A stretch of DNA of 64,000 nt from Pristionchus mayeri. Lineage: Eukaryota > Nematoda > Chromadorea > Rhabditida > Neodiplogasteridae. The notes beneath the pieces are model-generated. The model was not told where the DNA came from. It saw nothing but the letters and a program-made list of their open reading frames with translations, and did not search any database. A program made the position numbers and the translations under genes. The stretch covers positions 46,130,690 through 46,194,689 of the forward strand of contig BTRK01000004.1 of NCBI GenBank assembly GCA_036245805.1, given 5' to 3'. Positions 39,159-53,029 of the stretch are shown one piece after another. The stretch's first letter is position 1; each line of letters starts with the position of its first letter.

Positions 39159-41874
39159 TTGAAAGCTTCTAGTGCTCGTTTTTTTTCGAAAATTGATCGC
39201 CTTTCTCGATGCATACAAGGAGTGTTCTTTGAAATGGAGCTACATGCTCTAAAGCCAAATGTTAAACACGGTATGTTCATCATCTCTCCTTTCACTGGGT
39301 CCCTATCAGCGAACATGGCTCTTCGAAAAATTTTAGAAAGCTTCTAGTGCTCGTTTTTCGAAAAGTGATCGTCTTTCTCGATGCATACAAGAATTGTTCT
39401 TTGAAATGAAGCTACATGCTCTAAGGCCAAATGTTAAACACGGTATGTTCATCATCTCTCCTTTTTACTGGGTCCCTATCAGCGAACATGGTTCTTCGAA
39501 AAAATTTTGAAAGCTTCTAGTGATCGCCTTTCTCGATGCATACAAGGAAAGTTCTTTGAAATGGAGCTACATGCTCTAAAGCCAAATGTTAAACACGGTA
39601 TGTTCATCATCTCTCCTTTTTACTGGGTCCCTATCAGCGAACATGGCTCTTCGAAAAAATTTTGAAAGCTTCTAGTGCTCGTTTTTTTTCGAAAATTGAT
39701 CGCCTTTCTCGATGCATACAAGGAGTGTTCTTTGAAATGGAGCTACATGCTCTAAAGCCAAATGTTAAACACGGTATGTTCATCATCTCTCCTTTTTACT
39801 GGGTCCCTATCAGCGAACATGGCTCTTCGAAAAAATTTTGAAAGCTTCTAGTGCTCGTTTTTTTTCGAAAATTGATCGCCTTTCTCGATGCATACAAGGA
39901 GTGTTCTTTGAAATGGAGCTACATGCTCTAAAGCCAAATGTTAAACACGGTATGTTCATCATCTCTCCTTTCACTGGGTCCCTATCAGCGAACATGGCTC
40001 TTCGAAAAATTTTAGAAAGCTTCTAGTGCTCGTTTTTCGAAAAGTGATCGTCTTTCTCGATGCATACAAGGAGTGTTCTTTGAAATGGAGCTACATGCTC
40101 TAAAGCCAAATGTTAAACACGGTATGTTCATCATCTCTCCTTTTTACTGGGTCCCTATCAGCGAACATGGTTCTTCGAAAAAATTTTGAAAGCTTCTATT
40201 GCTCGTTTTTTTTCGAAAAGTGATCGCCTTTCTCGATGCATACAAGGAGTGTTCTTTGAAATGGAGCTACATGCTCTAAAGCCAAATGTTAAACACGGTA
40301 TGTTCATCATCTCTCCTTTTTACTGGGTCCCTATCAGCGAACATGGTTCTTCGAAAACATTTTGAAAGCTTCTAGTGATCGCCTTTCTCGATGCATACAA
40401 GGAAAGTTCTTTGAAATGGAGCTACATGCTCTAAAGCCAAATGTTAAACACGGTATGTTCATCATCTCTCCTTTTTACTGGGTCCCTATCAGCGAACATG
40501 GCTCTTCGAAAAAATTTTGAAAGCTTCTAGTGCTCGTTTTTTTTCGAAAATTGATCGCCTTTCTCGATGCATACAAGGAGTGTTCTTTGAAATGGAGCTA
40601 CATGCTCTAAAGCCAAATGTTAAACACGGTATGTTCATCATCTCTCCTTTCACTGGGTCCCTATCAGCGAACATGGCTCTTCGAAAAATTTTAGAAAGCT
40701 TCTAGTGCTCGTTTTTCGAAAAGTGATCGTCTTTCTCGATGCATACAAGGATTGTTCTTTGAAATGAAGCTACATGCTCTAAGGCCAAATGTTAAACACG
40801 GTATGTTCATCATCTCTCCTTTTTACTGGGTCCCTATCAGCGAACATGGTTCTTCGAAAAAATTTTGAAAGCTTCTAGTGATCGCCTTTCTCGATGCATA
40901 CAAGGAAAGTTCTTTGAAATGGAGCTACATGCTCTAAAGCCAAATGTTAAACACGGTATGTTCATCATCTCTCCTTTTTACTGGGTCCCTATCAGCGAAC
41001 ATGGCTCTTCGAAAAAATTTTGAAAGCTTCTAGTGCTCGTTTTTTTTCGAAAATTGATCGCCTTTCTCGATGCATACAAGGAGTGTTCTTTGAAATGGAG
41101 CTACATGCTCTAAAGCCAAATGTTAAACACGGTATGTTCATCATCTCTCCTTTTTACTGGGTCCCTATCAGCGAACATGGCTCTTCGAAAAAATTTTGAA
41201 AGCTTCTAGTGCTCGTTTTTTTTCGAAAATTGATCGCCTTTCTCGATGCATACAAGGAGTGTTCTTTGAAATGGAGCTACATGCTCTAAAGCCAAATGTT
41301 AAACACGGTATGTTCATCATCTCTCCTTTCACTGGGTCCCTATCAGCGAACATGGCTCTTCGAAAAATTTTAGAAAGCTTCTAGTGCTCGTTTTTCGAAA
41401 AGTGATCGTCTTTCTCGATGCATACAAGGAGTGTTCTTTGAAATGGAGCTACATGCTCTAAAGCCAAATGTTAAACACGGTATGTTCATCATCTCTCCTT
41501 TTTACTGGGTCCCTATCAGCGAACATGGTTCTTCGAAAAAATTTTGAAAGCTTCTATTGCTCGTTTTTTTTCGAAAAGTGATCGCCTTTCTCGATGCATA
41601 CAAGGAGTGTTCTTTGAAATGGAGCTACATGCTCTAAAGCCAAATGTTAAACACGGTATGTTCATCATCTCTCCTTTTTACTGGGTCCCTATCAGCGAAC
41701 ATGGTTCTTCGAAAACATTTTGAAAGCTTCTAGTGATCGCCTTTCTCGATGCATACAAGGAAAGTTCTTTGAAATGGAGCTACATGCTCTAAAGCCAAAT
41801 GTTAAACACGGTATGTTCATCATCTCTCCTTTTTACTGGGTCCCTATCAGCGAACATGGCTCTTCGAAAAAATT
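39159..41874. repeat. 1,358-bp higher-order repeat made of two alternating 679-bp halves, two copies
   Basis: A T8/AATTG unit with the CTTTCACTGGG variant recurs every 679 bp (39,159; 39,838; 40,517; 41,196; 41,875), but the contents alternate. One half carries a CAAGGATTG unit, then a short unit and a T8/AATTG unit. The other carries CAAGGAGTG, then CTATTG/T8, then a GAAAACATTTT short unit. GAAAACATTTT at 40,352 recurs at 41,710, 1,358 bp on. The equal half length is therefore partly a coincidence of four-unit steps each with one short unit. The fifth boundary unit has lost the CTTTCACT variant. Confidence 0.8.
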
Positions 41875-44800
41875 TTGAAAGCTTCTAGTGCTCGTTTTTT
41901 TTCGAAAATTGATCGCCTTTCTCGATGCATACAAGGAGTGTTCTTTGAAATGGAGCTACATGCTCTAAAGCCAAATGTTAAACACGGTATGTTCATCATC
42001 TCTCCTTTTACTGGGTCCCTATCAGCGAACATGGCTCTTCGAAAAATTTTAGAAAGCTTCTAGTGCTCGTTTTTCGAAAAGTGATCGTCTTTCTCGATGC
42101 ATACAAGGATTGTTCTTTGAAATGAAGCTACATGCTCTAAGGCCAAATGTTAAACACGGTATGTTCATCATCTCTCCTTTTTACTGGGTCCCTATCAGCG
42201 AACATGGCTCTTCGAAAAATTTTAGAAAGCTTCTAGTGCTCGTTTTTCGAAAAGTGATCGTCTTTCTCGATGCATACAAGGATTGTTCTTTGAAATGAAG
42301 CTACATGCTCTAAGGCCAAATGTTAAACACGGTATGTTCATCATCTCTCCTTTTTACTGGGTCCCTATCAGCGAACATGGTTCTTCGAAAAAATTTTGAA
42401 AGCTTCTAGTGCTCGTTTTTCGAAAAGTGATCGCCTTTCTCGATGCATACAAGGAGTGTTCTTTGAAATGGAGCTACATGCTCTAAGGCCAAATGTTAAA
42501 CACGGTATGTTCATCATCTCTCCTTTTTACTGGGTCCCTATCAGCGAACATGGTTCTTCGAAAACATTTTGAAAGCTTCTAGTGATCGCCTTTCTCGATG
42601 CATACAAGGAAAGTTCTTTGAAATGGAGCTACATGCTCTAAAGCCAAATGTTAAACACGGTATGTTCATCATCTCTCCTTTTTACTGGGTCCCTATCAGC
42701 GAACATGGCTCTTCGAAAAAATTTTGAAAGCTTCTAGTGCTCGTTTTTTTTCGAAAATTGATCGCCTTTCTCGATGCATACAAGGAGTGTTCTTTGAAAT
42801 GGAGCTACATGCTCTAAAGCCAAATGTTAAACACGGTATGTTCATCATCTCTCCTTTTACTGGGTCCCTATCAGCGAACATGGCTCTTCGAAAAATTTTA
42901 GAAAGCTTCTAGTGCTCGTTTTTCGAAAAGTGATCGTCTTTCTCGATGCATACAAGGATTGTTCTTTGAAATGAAGCTACATGCTCTAAGGCCAAATGTT
43001 AAACACGGTATGTTCATCATCTCTCCTTTTTACTGGGTCCCTATCAGCGAACATGGCTCTTCGAAAAATTTTAGAAAGCTTCTAGTGCTCGTTTTTCGAA
43101 AAGTGATCGTCTTTCTCGATGCATACAAGGATTGTTCTTTGAAATGAAGCTACATGCTTTAAGGCCAAATGTTAAACACGGTATGTTCATCATCTCTCCT
43201 TTTTACTGGGTCCCTATCAGCGAACATGGTTCTTCGAAAAAATTTTGAAAGCTTCTAGTGCTCGTTTTTCGAAAAGTGATCGCCTTTCTCGATGCATACA
43301 AGGAGTGTTCTTTGAAATGGAGCTACATGCTCTAAAGCCAAATGTTAAACACGGTATGTTCATCATCTCTCCTTTTTACTGGGTCCCTATCAGCGAACAT
43401 GGTTCTTCGAAAAAATTTTGAAAGCTTCTATTGCTCGTTTTTTTCGAAAAGTGATCGTCTTTCTCGATGCATACACGGAGTGTTCTTTGAAATGGAGCTA
43501 CATGCTCTAAGGCCAAATGTTAAACACGGTATGTTCATCATCTCTCCTTTTTACTGGGTCCCTATCAGCGAACATGGTTCTTCCAAAAAATTTTGAAAGC
43601 TTCTATTGCTCGTTTTTTTTCGAAAAGTGATCGCCTTTCTCGATGCATACAAGGAGTGTTCTTTGAAATGGAGCTACATGCTCTAAAGCCAAATGTTAAA
43701 CACGGTATGTTCATCATCTCTCCTTTTTACTGGGTCCCTATCAGCGAACATGGCTCTTCGAAAAAATTTTGAAAGCTTCTAGTGCTCGTTTTTTTTCGAA
43801 AATTGATCGCCTTTCTCGATGCATACAAGGATTGTTCTTTGAAATGGAGCTACATGCTCTAAAGCCAAATGTTAAACACGGTATGTTCATCATCTCTCCT
43901 TTTTACTGGGTCCCTATCAGCGAACATGGTTCTTCGAAAACATTTTGAAAGCTTCTAGTGATCGCCTTTCTCGATGCATACAAGGAAAGTTCTTTGAAAT
44001 GGAGCTACATGCTCTAAAGCCAAATGTTAAACACGGTATGTTCATCATCTCTCCTTTTTACTGGGTCCCTATCAGCGAACATGGCTCTTCGAAAAAATTT
44101 TGAAAGCTTCTAGTGCTCGTTTTTCGAAAAGTGATCGTCTTTCTCGATGCATACAAGGATTGTTCTTTGAAATGAAGCTACATGCTCTAAGGCCAAATGT
44201 TAAACACGGTATGTTCATCATCTCTCCTTTTTACTGGGTCCCTATCAGCGAACATGGCTCTTCGAAAAATTTTAGAAAGCTTCTAGTGCTCGTTTTTCGA
44301 AAAGTGATCGTCTTTCTCGATGCATACAAGGATTGTTCTTTGAAATGAAGCTACATGCTCTAAGGCCAAATGTTAAACACGGTATGTTCATCATCTCTCC
44401 TTTTTACTGGGTCCCTATCAGCGAACATGGTTCTTCGAAAAAATTTTGAAAGCTTCTAGTGATCGCCTTTCTCGATGCATACAAGGAAAGTTCTTTGAAA
44501 TGGAGCTACATGCTCTAAAGCCAAATGTTAAACACGGTATGTTCATCATCTCTCCTTTTTACTGGGTCCCTATCAGCGAACATGGCTCTTCGAAAAAATT
44601 TTGAAAGCTTCTAGTGCTCGTTTTTTTTCGAAAATTGATCGCCTTTCTCGATGCATACAAGGAGTGTTCTTTGAAATGGAGCTACATGCTCTAAAGCCAA
44701 ATGTTAAACACGGTATGTTCATCATCTCTCCTTTTTACTGGGTCCCTATCAGCGAACATGGTTCTTCGAAAAAATTTTGAAAGCTTCTAGTGCTCGTTTT

Positions 44801-46139
44801 TCGAAAAGTGATCGCCTTTCTCGATGCATACAAGGAGTGTTCTTTGAAATGGAGCTACATGCTCTAAGGCCAAATGTTAAACACGGTATGTTCATCATCT
44901 CTCCTTTTTACTGGGTCCCTATCAGCGAACATGGTTCTTCGAAAAAATTTTGAAAGCTTCTATTGCTCGTTTTTTTTCGAAAAGTGATCGTCTTTCTCGA
45001 TGCATACACGGAGTGTTCTTTGAAATGGAGCTACATGCTCTAAGGCCAAATGTTAAACACGGTATGTTCATCATCTCTCCTTTTTACTGGGTCCCTATCA
45101 GCGAACATGGTTCTTCCAAAAAATTTTGAAAGCTTCTATTGCTCGTTTTTTTTCGAAAAGTGATCGCCTTTCTCGATGCATACAAGGAGTGTTCTTTGAA
45201 ATGGAGCTACATGCTCTAAAGCCAAATGTTAAACACGGTATGTTCATCATCTCTCCTTTTTACTGGGTCCCTATCAGCGAACATGGTTCTTCGAAAACAT
45301 TTTGAAAGCTTCTAGTGATCGCCTTTCTCGATGCATACAAGGAGTGTTCTTTGAAATGGAGCTACATGCTCTAAAGCCAAATGTTAAACACGGTATGTTC
45401 ATCATCTCTCCTTTTTACTGGGTCCCTATCAGCGAACATGGTTCTTCGAAAAAATTTTGAAAGCTTCTATTGCTCGTTTTTTTTCGAAAAGTGATCGCCT
45501 TTCTCGATGCATACAAGGAGTGTTCTTTGAAATGGAGCTACATGCTCTAAAGCCAAATGTTAAACACGGTATGTTCATCATCTCTCCTTTTTACTGGGTC
45601 CCTATCAGCGAACATGGCTCTTCGAAAAAATTTTGAAAGCTTCTAGTGCTCGTTTTTTTTCGAAAATTGATCGCCTTTCTCGATGCATACAAGGAGTGTT
45701 CTTTGAAATGGAGCTACATGCTCTAAAGCCAAATGTTAAACACGGTATGTTCATCATCTCTCCTTTTTACTGGGTCCCTATCAGCGAACATGGTTCTTCG
45801 AAAACATTTTGAAAGCTTCTAGTGATCGCCTTTCTCGATGCATACAAGGAGTGTTCTTTGAAATGGAGCTACATGCTCTAAAGCCAAATGTTAAACACGG
45901 TATGTTCATCATCTCTCCTTTTTACTGGGTCCCTATCAGCGAACATGGTTCTTCGAAAAAATTTTGAAAGCTTCTATTGCTCGTTTTTTTTCGAAAAGTG
46001 ATCGCCTTTCTCGATGCATACAAGGAGTGTTCTTTGAAATGGAGCTACATGCTCTAAAGCCAAATGTTAAACACGGTATGTTCATCATCTCTCCTTTTTA
46101 CTGGGTCCCTATCAGCGAACATGGCTCTTCGAAAAAATT

Positions 46140-47185
46140 TTGAAAGCTTCTAGTGCTCGTTTTTTTTCGAAAATTGATCGCCTTTCTCGATGCATACAAG
46201 GAGTGTTCTTTGAAATGGAGCTACATGCTCTAAAGCCAAATGTTAAACACGGTATGTTCATCATCTCTCCTTTTACTGGGTCCCTATCAGCGAACATGGC
46301 TCTTCGAAAAATTTTGAAAGCTTCTAGTGCTCGTTTTTCGAAAAGTGATCGCCTTTCTCGATGCATACAAGGAGTGTTCTTTGAAATGGAGCTACATGCT
46401 CTAAAGCCAAATGTTAAACACGGTATGTTCATCATCTCTCCTTTTTACTGGGTCCCTATCAGCGAACATGGTTCTTCGAAAAAATTTTGAAAGCTTCTAT
46501 TGCTCGTTTTTTTTCGAAAAGTGATCGCCTTTCTCAATGCATACAAGGAGTGTTCTTTGAAATGGAGCTACATGCTCTAAAGCCAAATGTTAAACACGGT
46601 ATGTTCATCATCTCTCCTTTTTACTGGGTCCCTATCAGCGAACATAGCTCTTCGAAAAAATTTTGAAAGCTTCTAGTGCTCGTTTTTTTTCGAAAATTGA
46701 TCGCCTTTCTCGATGCATACAAGGAGTGTTCTTTGAAATGGAGCTACATGCTCTAAAGCCAAATGTTAAACACGGTATGTTCATCATCTCTCCTTTTACT
46801 GGGTCCCTATCAGCGAACATGGCTCTTCGAAAAATTTTGAAAGCTTCTAGTGCTCGTTTTTCGAAAAGTGATGGCCTTTCTCGATGCATACAAGGAGTGT
46901 TCTTTGAAATGGAGCTACATGCTCTAAAGCCAAATGTTAAACACGGTATGTTCATCATCTCTCCTTTTTACTGGGTCCCTATCAGCGAACATGGTTCTTC
47001 CAAAAAATTTTGAAAGCTTCTATTGCTCGTTTTTTTTCGAAAAGTGATCGCCTTTCTCGATGCATACAAGGAGTGTTCTTTGAAATGGAGCTACATGCTC
47101 TAAAGCCAAATGTTAAACACGGTATGTTCATCATCTCTCCTTTTTACTGGGTCCCTATCAGCGAACATGGCTCTTCGAAAAAATT
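46140..47185. repeat. 523-bp higher-order repeat, two copies, with a 171-bp unit
   Basis: Each copy has three units, one of which carries GAAAAATTTTGAAAGC, one base shorter than its neighbours, at 46,307 and 46,830. That unit leaves both strands open across the junction: a 116-codon frame on + (46,140-46,490 and 46,663-47,013) and 107 codons on - (46,112-46,435 and 46,635-46,958). Initiation would be at TTG for the + frame. I treat these as accidental frames. Confidence 0.75.
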
Positions 47186-49965
47186 TTGAAAGCTTCTAGT
47201 GCTCGTTTTTTTTCGAAAATTGATCGCCTTTCTCGATGCATACAAGGAGTGTTCTTTGAAATGGAGCTACATGCTCTAAAGCCAAATGTTAAACACGGTA
47301 TGTTCATCATCTCTCCTTTTTACTGGGTCCCTATCAGCGAACATGGTTCTTCGAAAACATTTTGAAAGCTTCTAGTGATCGCCTTTCTCGATGCATACAA
47401 GGAAAGTTCTTTGAAATGGAGCTACATGCTCTAAAGCCAAATGTTAAACACGGTATGTTCATCATCTCTCCTTTTTACTGGGTCCCTATCAGCGAACATG
47501 GCTCTTCGAAAAAATTTTGAAAGCTTCTAGTGCTCGTTTTTTTTCGAAAATTGATCGCCTTTCTCGATGCATACAAGGAGTGTTCTTTGAAATGGAGCTA
47601 CATGCTCTAAAGCCAAATGTTAAACACGGTATGTTCATCATCTCTCCTTTTACTGGGTCCCTATCAGCGAACATGGCTCTTCGAAAAATTTTAGAAAGCT
47701 TCTAGTGCTCGTTTTTCGAAAAGTGATCGTCTTTCTCGATGCATACAAGGATTGTTCTTTGAAATGAAGCTACATGCTCTAAGGCCAAATGTTAAACACG
47801 GTATGTTCATCATCTCTCCTTTTTACTGGGTCCTTATCAGCGAACATGGTTCTTCCAAAAAATTTTGAAAGCTTCTATTGCTCGTTTTTTTTCGAAAAGT
47901 GATCGCCTTTCTCGATGCATACAAGGAGTGTTCTTTGAAATGGAGCTACATGCTCTAAAGCCAAATGTTAAACACGGTATGTTCATCATCTCTCCTTTTT
48001 ACTGGGTCCCTATCAGCGAACATGGTTCTTCCAAAAAATTTTGAAAGCTTCTATTGCTCGTTTTTTTTCGAAAAGTGATCGCCTTTCTCGATGCATACAA
48101 GGAGTGTTCTTTGAAATGGAGCTACATGCTCTAAAGCCAAATGTTAAACACGGTATGTTCATCATCTCTCCTTTTTACTGGGTCCCTATCAGCGAACATG
48201 GCTCTTCGAAAAAATTTTGAAAGCTTCTAGTGCTCGTTTTTTTTCGAAAATTGATCGCCTTTCTCGATGCATACAAGGAGTGTTCTTTGAAATGGAGCTA
48301 CATGCTCTAAAGCCAAATGTTAAACACGGTATGTTCATCATCTCTCCTTTTTACTGGGTCCCTATCAGCGAACATGGTTCTTCGAAAACATTTTGAAAGC
48401 TTCTAGTGATCGCCTTTCTCGATGCATACAAGGAAAGTTCTTTGAAATGGAGCTACATGCTCTAAAGCCAAATGTTAAACACGGTATGTTCATCATCTCT
48501 CCTTTTTACTGGGTCCCTATCAGCGAACATGGCTCTTCGAAAAAATTTTGAAAGCTTCTAGTGCTCGTTTTTTTTCGAAAATTGATCGCCTTTCTCGATG
48601 CATACAAGGAGTGTTCTTTGAAATGGAGCTACATGCTCTAAAGCCAAATGTTAAACACGGTATGTTCATCATCTCTCCTTTTACTGGGTCCCTATCAGCG
48701 AACATGGCTCTTCGAAAAATTTTAGAAAGCTTCTAGTGCTCGTTTTTCGAAAAGTGATCGTCTTTCTCGATGCATACAAGGATTGTTCTTTGAAATGAAG
48801 CTACATGCTCTAAGGCCAAATGTTAAACACGGTATGTTCATCATCTCTCCTTTTTACTGGGTCCTTATCAGCGAACATGGTTCTTCCAAAAAATTTTGAA
48901 AGCTTCTATTGCTCGTTTTTTTTCGAAAAGTGATCGCCTTTCTCGATGCATACAAGGAGTGTTCTTTGAAATGGAGCTACATGCTCTAAAGCCAAATGTT
49001 AAACACGGTATGTTCATCATCTCTCCTTTTTACTGGGTCCCTATCAGCGAACATGGTTCTTCCAAAAAATTTTGAAAGCTTCTATTGCTCGTTTTTTTTC
49101 GAAAAGTGATCGCCTTTCTCGATGCATACAAGGAGTGTTCTTTGAAATGGAGCTACATGCTCTAAAGCCAAATGTTAAACACGGTATGTTCATCATCTCT
49201 CCTTTTTACTGGGTCCCTATCAGCGAACATGGCTCTTCGAAAAAATTTTGAAAGCTTCTAGTGCTCGTTTTTTTTCGAAAATTGATCGCCTTTCTCGATG
49301 CATACAAGGAGTGTTCTTTGAAATGGAGCTACATGCTCTAAAGCCAAATGTTAAACACGGTATGTTCATCATCTCTCCTTTTTACTGGGTCCCTATCAGC
49401 GAACATGGTTCTTCGAAAACATTTTGAAAGCTTCTAGTGATCGCCTTTCTCGATGCATACAAGGAAAGTTCTTTGAAATGGAGCTACATGCTCTAAAGCC
49501 AAATGTTAAACACGGTATGTTCATCATCTCTCCTTTTTACTGGGTCCCTATCAGCGAACATGGCTCTTCGAAAAAATTTTGAAAGCTTCTAGTGCTCGTT
49601 TTTTTTCGAAAATTGATCGCCTTTCTCGATGCATACAAGGAGTGTTCTTTGAAATGGAGCTACATGCTCTAAAGCCAAATGTTAAACACGGTATGTTCAT
49701 CATCTCTCCTTTTACTGGGTCCCTATCAGCGAACATGGCTCTTCGAAAAATTTTAGAAAGCTTCTAGTGCTCGTTTTTCGAAAAGTGATCGTCTTTCTCG
49801 ATGCATACAAGGATTGTTCTTTGAAATGAAGCTACATGCTCTAAGGCCAAATGTTAAACACGGTATGTTCATCATCTCTCCTTTTTACTGGGTCCTTATC
49901 AGCGAACATGGTTCTTCCAAAAAATTTTGAAAGCTTCTATTGCTCGTTTTTTTTCGAAAAGTGAT
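46985..49965. repeat. 1,031-bp higher-order repeat, nearly three copies (6 units each)
   Basis: GGTCCTTATCAG (normally GGTCCCTATCAG) occurs at 47,831, 48,862 and 49,893, exactly 1,031 bp apart, and GAAAACATTTT at ~47,356, 48,387 and 49,417 at nearly the same steps. The unit order is T8/AATTG, then CAAGGATTG, then two TTCCAAAAAA/CTATTG/T8 units, then T8/AATTG, then the short unit. The third copy breaks after one TTCC unit near 49,960. Copies look almost identical by eye, implying recent amplification or strong homogenisation. Confidence 0.85.
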
Positions 49966-51147
49966 CGCCTTTCTCGATGCATACAAGGAGTGTTCTTTGA
50001 AATGGAGCTACATGCTCTAAAGCCAAATGTTAAACACGGTATGTTCATCATCTCTCCTTTTTACTGGGTCCCTATCAGCGAACATGGCTCTTCGAAAAAA
50101 TTTTGAAAGCTTCTAGTGCTCGTTTTTTTTCGAAAATTGATCGCCTTTCTCGATGCATACAAGGAGTGTTCTTTGAAATGGAGCTACATGCTCTAAAGCC
50201 AAATGTTAAACACGGTATGTTCATCATCTCTCCTTTTACTGGGTCCCTATCAGCGAACATGGCTCTTCGAAAAATTTTAGAAAGCTTCTAGTGCTCGTTT
50301 TTCGAAAAGTGATCTCTTTCTCGATGCATACAAGGAGTGTTCTTTGAAATGGAGCTACATGCTCTAAAGCCAAATGTTAAACACGGTATGTTCATCATCT
50401 CTCCTTTTTACTGGGTCCCTATCAGCGAACATGGCTCTTCGAAAAAATTTTGAAAGCTTCTAGTGCTCGTTTTTCGAAAAGTGATCGTCTTTCTCGATGC
50501 ATACAAGGATTGTTCTTTGAAATGAAGCTACATGCTCTAAGGCCAAATGTTAAACACGGTATGTTCATCATCTCTCCTTTTTACTGGGTCCCTATCAGCG
50601 AACATGGTTCTTCCAAAAAATTTTGAAAGCTTCTATTGCTCGTTTTTTTTCGAAAAGTGATCGCCTTTCTCGATGCATACAAGGAGTGTTCTTTGAAATG
50701 GAGCTACATGCTCTAAAGCCAAATGTTAAACACGGTATGTTCATCATCTCTCCTTTTTACTGGGTCCCTATCAGCGAACATGGCTCTTCGAAAAATTTTA
50801 GAAAGCTTCTAGTGCTCGTTTTTCGAAAAGTGATCGTCTTTCTCGATGCATACAAGGATTGTTCTTTGAAATGAAGCTACATGCTCTAAGGCCAAATGTT
50901 AAACACGGTATGTTCATCATCTCTCCTTTTTACTGGGTCCCTATCAGCGAACATGGTTCTTCCAAAAAATTTTGAAAGCTTCTATTGCTCGTTTTTTTTC
51001 GAAAAGTGATCGCCTTTCTCGATGCATACAAGGAGTGTTCTTTGAAATGGAGCTACATGCTCTAAAGCCAAATGTTAAACACGGTATGTTCATCATCTCT
51101 CCTTTTTACTGGGTCCCTATCAGCGAACATGGCTCTTCGAAAAAATT

Positions 51148-52193
51148 TTGAAAGCTTCTAGTGCTCGTTTTTTTTCGAAAATTGATCGCCTTTCTCGATG
51201 CATACAAGGAGTGTTCTTTGAAATGGAGCTACATGCTCTAAAGCCAAATGTTAAACACGGTATGTTCATCATCTCTCCTTTTACTGGGTCCCTATCAGCG
51301 AACATGGCTCTTCGAAAAATTTTAGAAAGCTTCTAGTGCTCGTTTTTCGAAAAGTGATCTCTTTCTCGATGCATACAAGGATTGTTCTTTGAAATGAAGC
51401 TACATGCTCTAAGGCCAAATGTTAAACACGGTATGTTCATCATCTCTCCTTTTTACTGGGTCCCTATCAGCGAACATGGTTCTTCCAAAAAATTTTGAAA
51501 GCTTCTATTGCTCGTTTTTTTTCGAAAAGTGATCGCCTTTCTCGATGCATACAAGGAGTGTTCTTTGAAATGGAGCTACATGCTCTAAAGCCAAATGTTA
51601 AACACGGTATGTTCATCATCTCTCCTTTTTACTGGGTCCCTATCAGCGAACATGGCTCTTCGAAAAAATTTTGAAAGCTTCTAGTGCTCGTTTTTTTTCG
51701 AAAATTGATCGCCTTTCTCGATGCATACAAGGAGTGTTCTTTGAAATGGAGCTACATGCTCTAAAGCCAAATGTTAAACACGGTATGTTCATCATCTCTC
51801 CTTTTACTGGGTCCCTATCAGCGAACATGGCTCTTCGAAAAATTTTAGAAAGCTTCTAGTGCTCGTTTTTCGAAAAGTGATCTCTTTCTCGATGCATACA
51901 AGGATTGTTCTTTGAAATGAAGCTACATGCTCTAAGGCCAAATGTTAAACACGGTATGTTCATCATCTCTCCTTTTTACTGGGTCCCTATCAGCGAACAT
52001 GGCTCTTCCAAAAAATTTTGAAAGCTTCTATTGCTCGTTTTTTTTCGAAAAGTGATCGCCTTTCTCGATGCATACAAGGAGTGTTCTTTGAAATGGAGCT
52101 ACATGCTCTAAAGCCAAATGTTAAACACGGTATGTTCATCATCTCTCCTTTTTACTGGGTCCCTATCAGCGAACATGGCTCTTCGAAAAAATT
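51148..52193. repeat. 523-bp higher-order repeat marked by a one-base deletion, two copies
   Basis: GTGATCTCTTTC, lacking the G of GTGATCGTCTTTC, is found at 51,356 and 51,879 (523 bp apart) and at 50,311. Each copy holds a T8/AATTG unit, the deletion-marked unit and a TTCCAAAAAA/CTATTG/T8 unit; the second copy has GGCTCTTCC in place of GGTTCTTCC near 52,003. Confidence 0.75.
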
Positions 52194-53029
52194 TTGAAAG
52201 CTTCTAGTGCTCGTTTTTTTTCGAAAATTGATCGCCTTTCTCGATGCATACAAGGAGTGTTCTTTGAAATGGAGCTACATGCTCTAAAGCCAAATGTTAA
52301 ACACGGTATGTTCATCATCTCTCCTTTTTACTGGGTCCCTATCAGCGAACATGGTTCTTCCAAAAAATTTTGAAAGCTTCTATTGCTCGTTTTTTTTCGA
52401 AAAGTGATCGCCTTTCTCGATGCATACAAGGAGTGTTCTTTGAAATGGAGCTACATGCTCTAAAGCCAAATGTTAAACACGGTATGTTCATCATCTCTCC
52501 TTTTTACTGGGTCCCTATCAGCGAACATGGCTCTTCGAAAAAATTTTGAAAGCTTCTAGTGCTCGTTTTTTTTCGAAAATTGATCGCCTTTCTCGATGCA
52601 TACAAGGAGTGTTCTTTGAAATGGAGCTACATGCTCTAAAGCCAAATGTTAAACACGGTATGTTCATCATCTCTCCTTTTACTGGGTCCCTATCAGCGAA
52701 CATGGCTCTTCGAAAAATTTTAGAAAGCTTCTAGTGCTCGTTTTTCGAAAAGTGATCGTCTTTCTCGATGCATACAAGGATTGTTCTTTGAAATGAAGCT
52801 ACATGCTCTAAGGCCAAATGTTAAACACGGTATGTTCATCATCTCTCCTTTTTACTGGGTCCCTATCAGCGAACATGGTTCTTCCAAAAAATTTTGAAAG
52901 CTTCTATTGCTCGTTTTTTTTCGAAAAGTGATCGCCTTTCTCGATGCATACAAGGAGTGTTCTTTGAAATGGAGCTACATGCTCTAAAGCCAAATGTTAA
53001 ACACGGTATGTTCATCATCTCTCCTTTTT

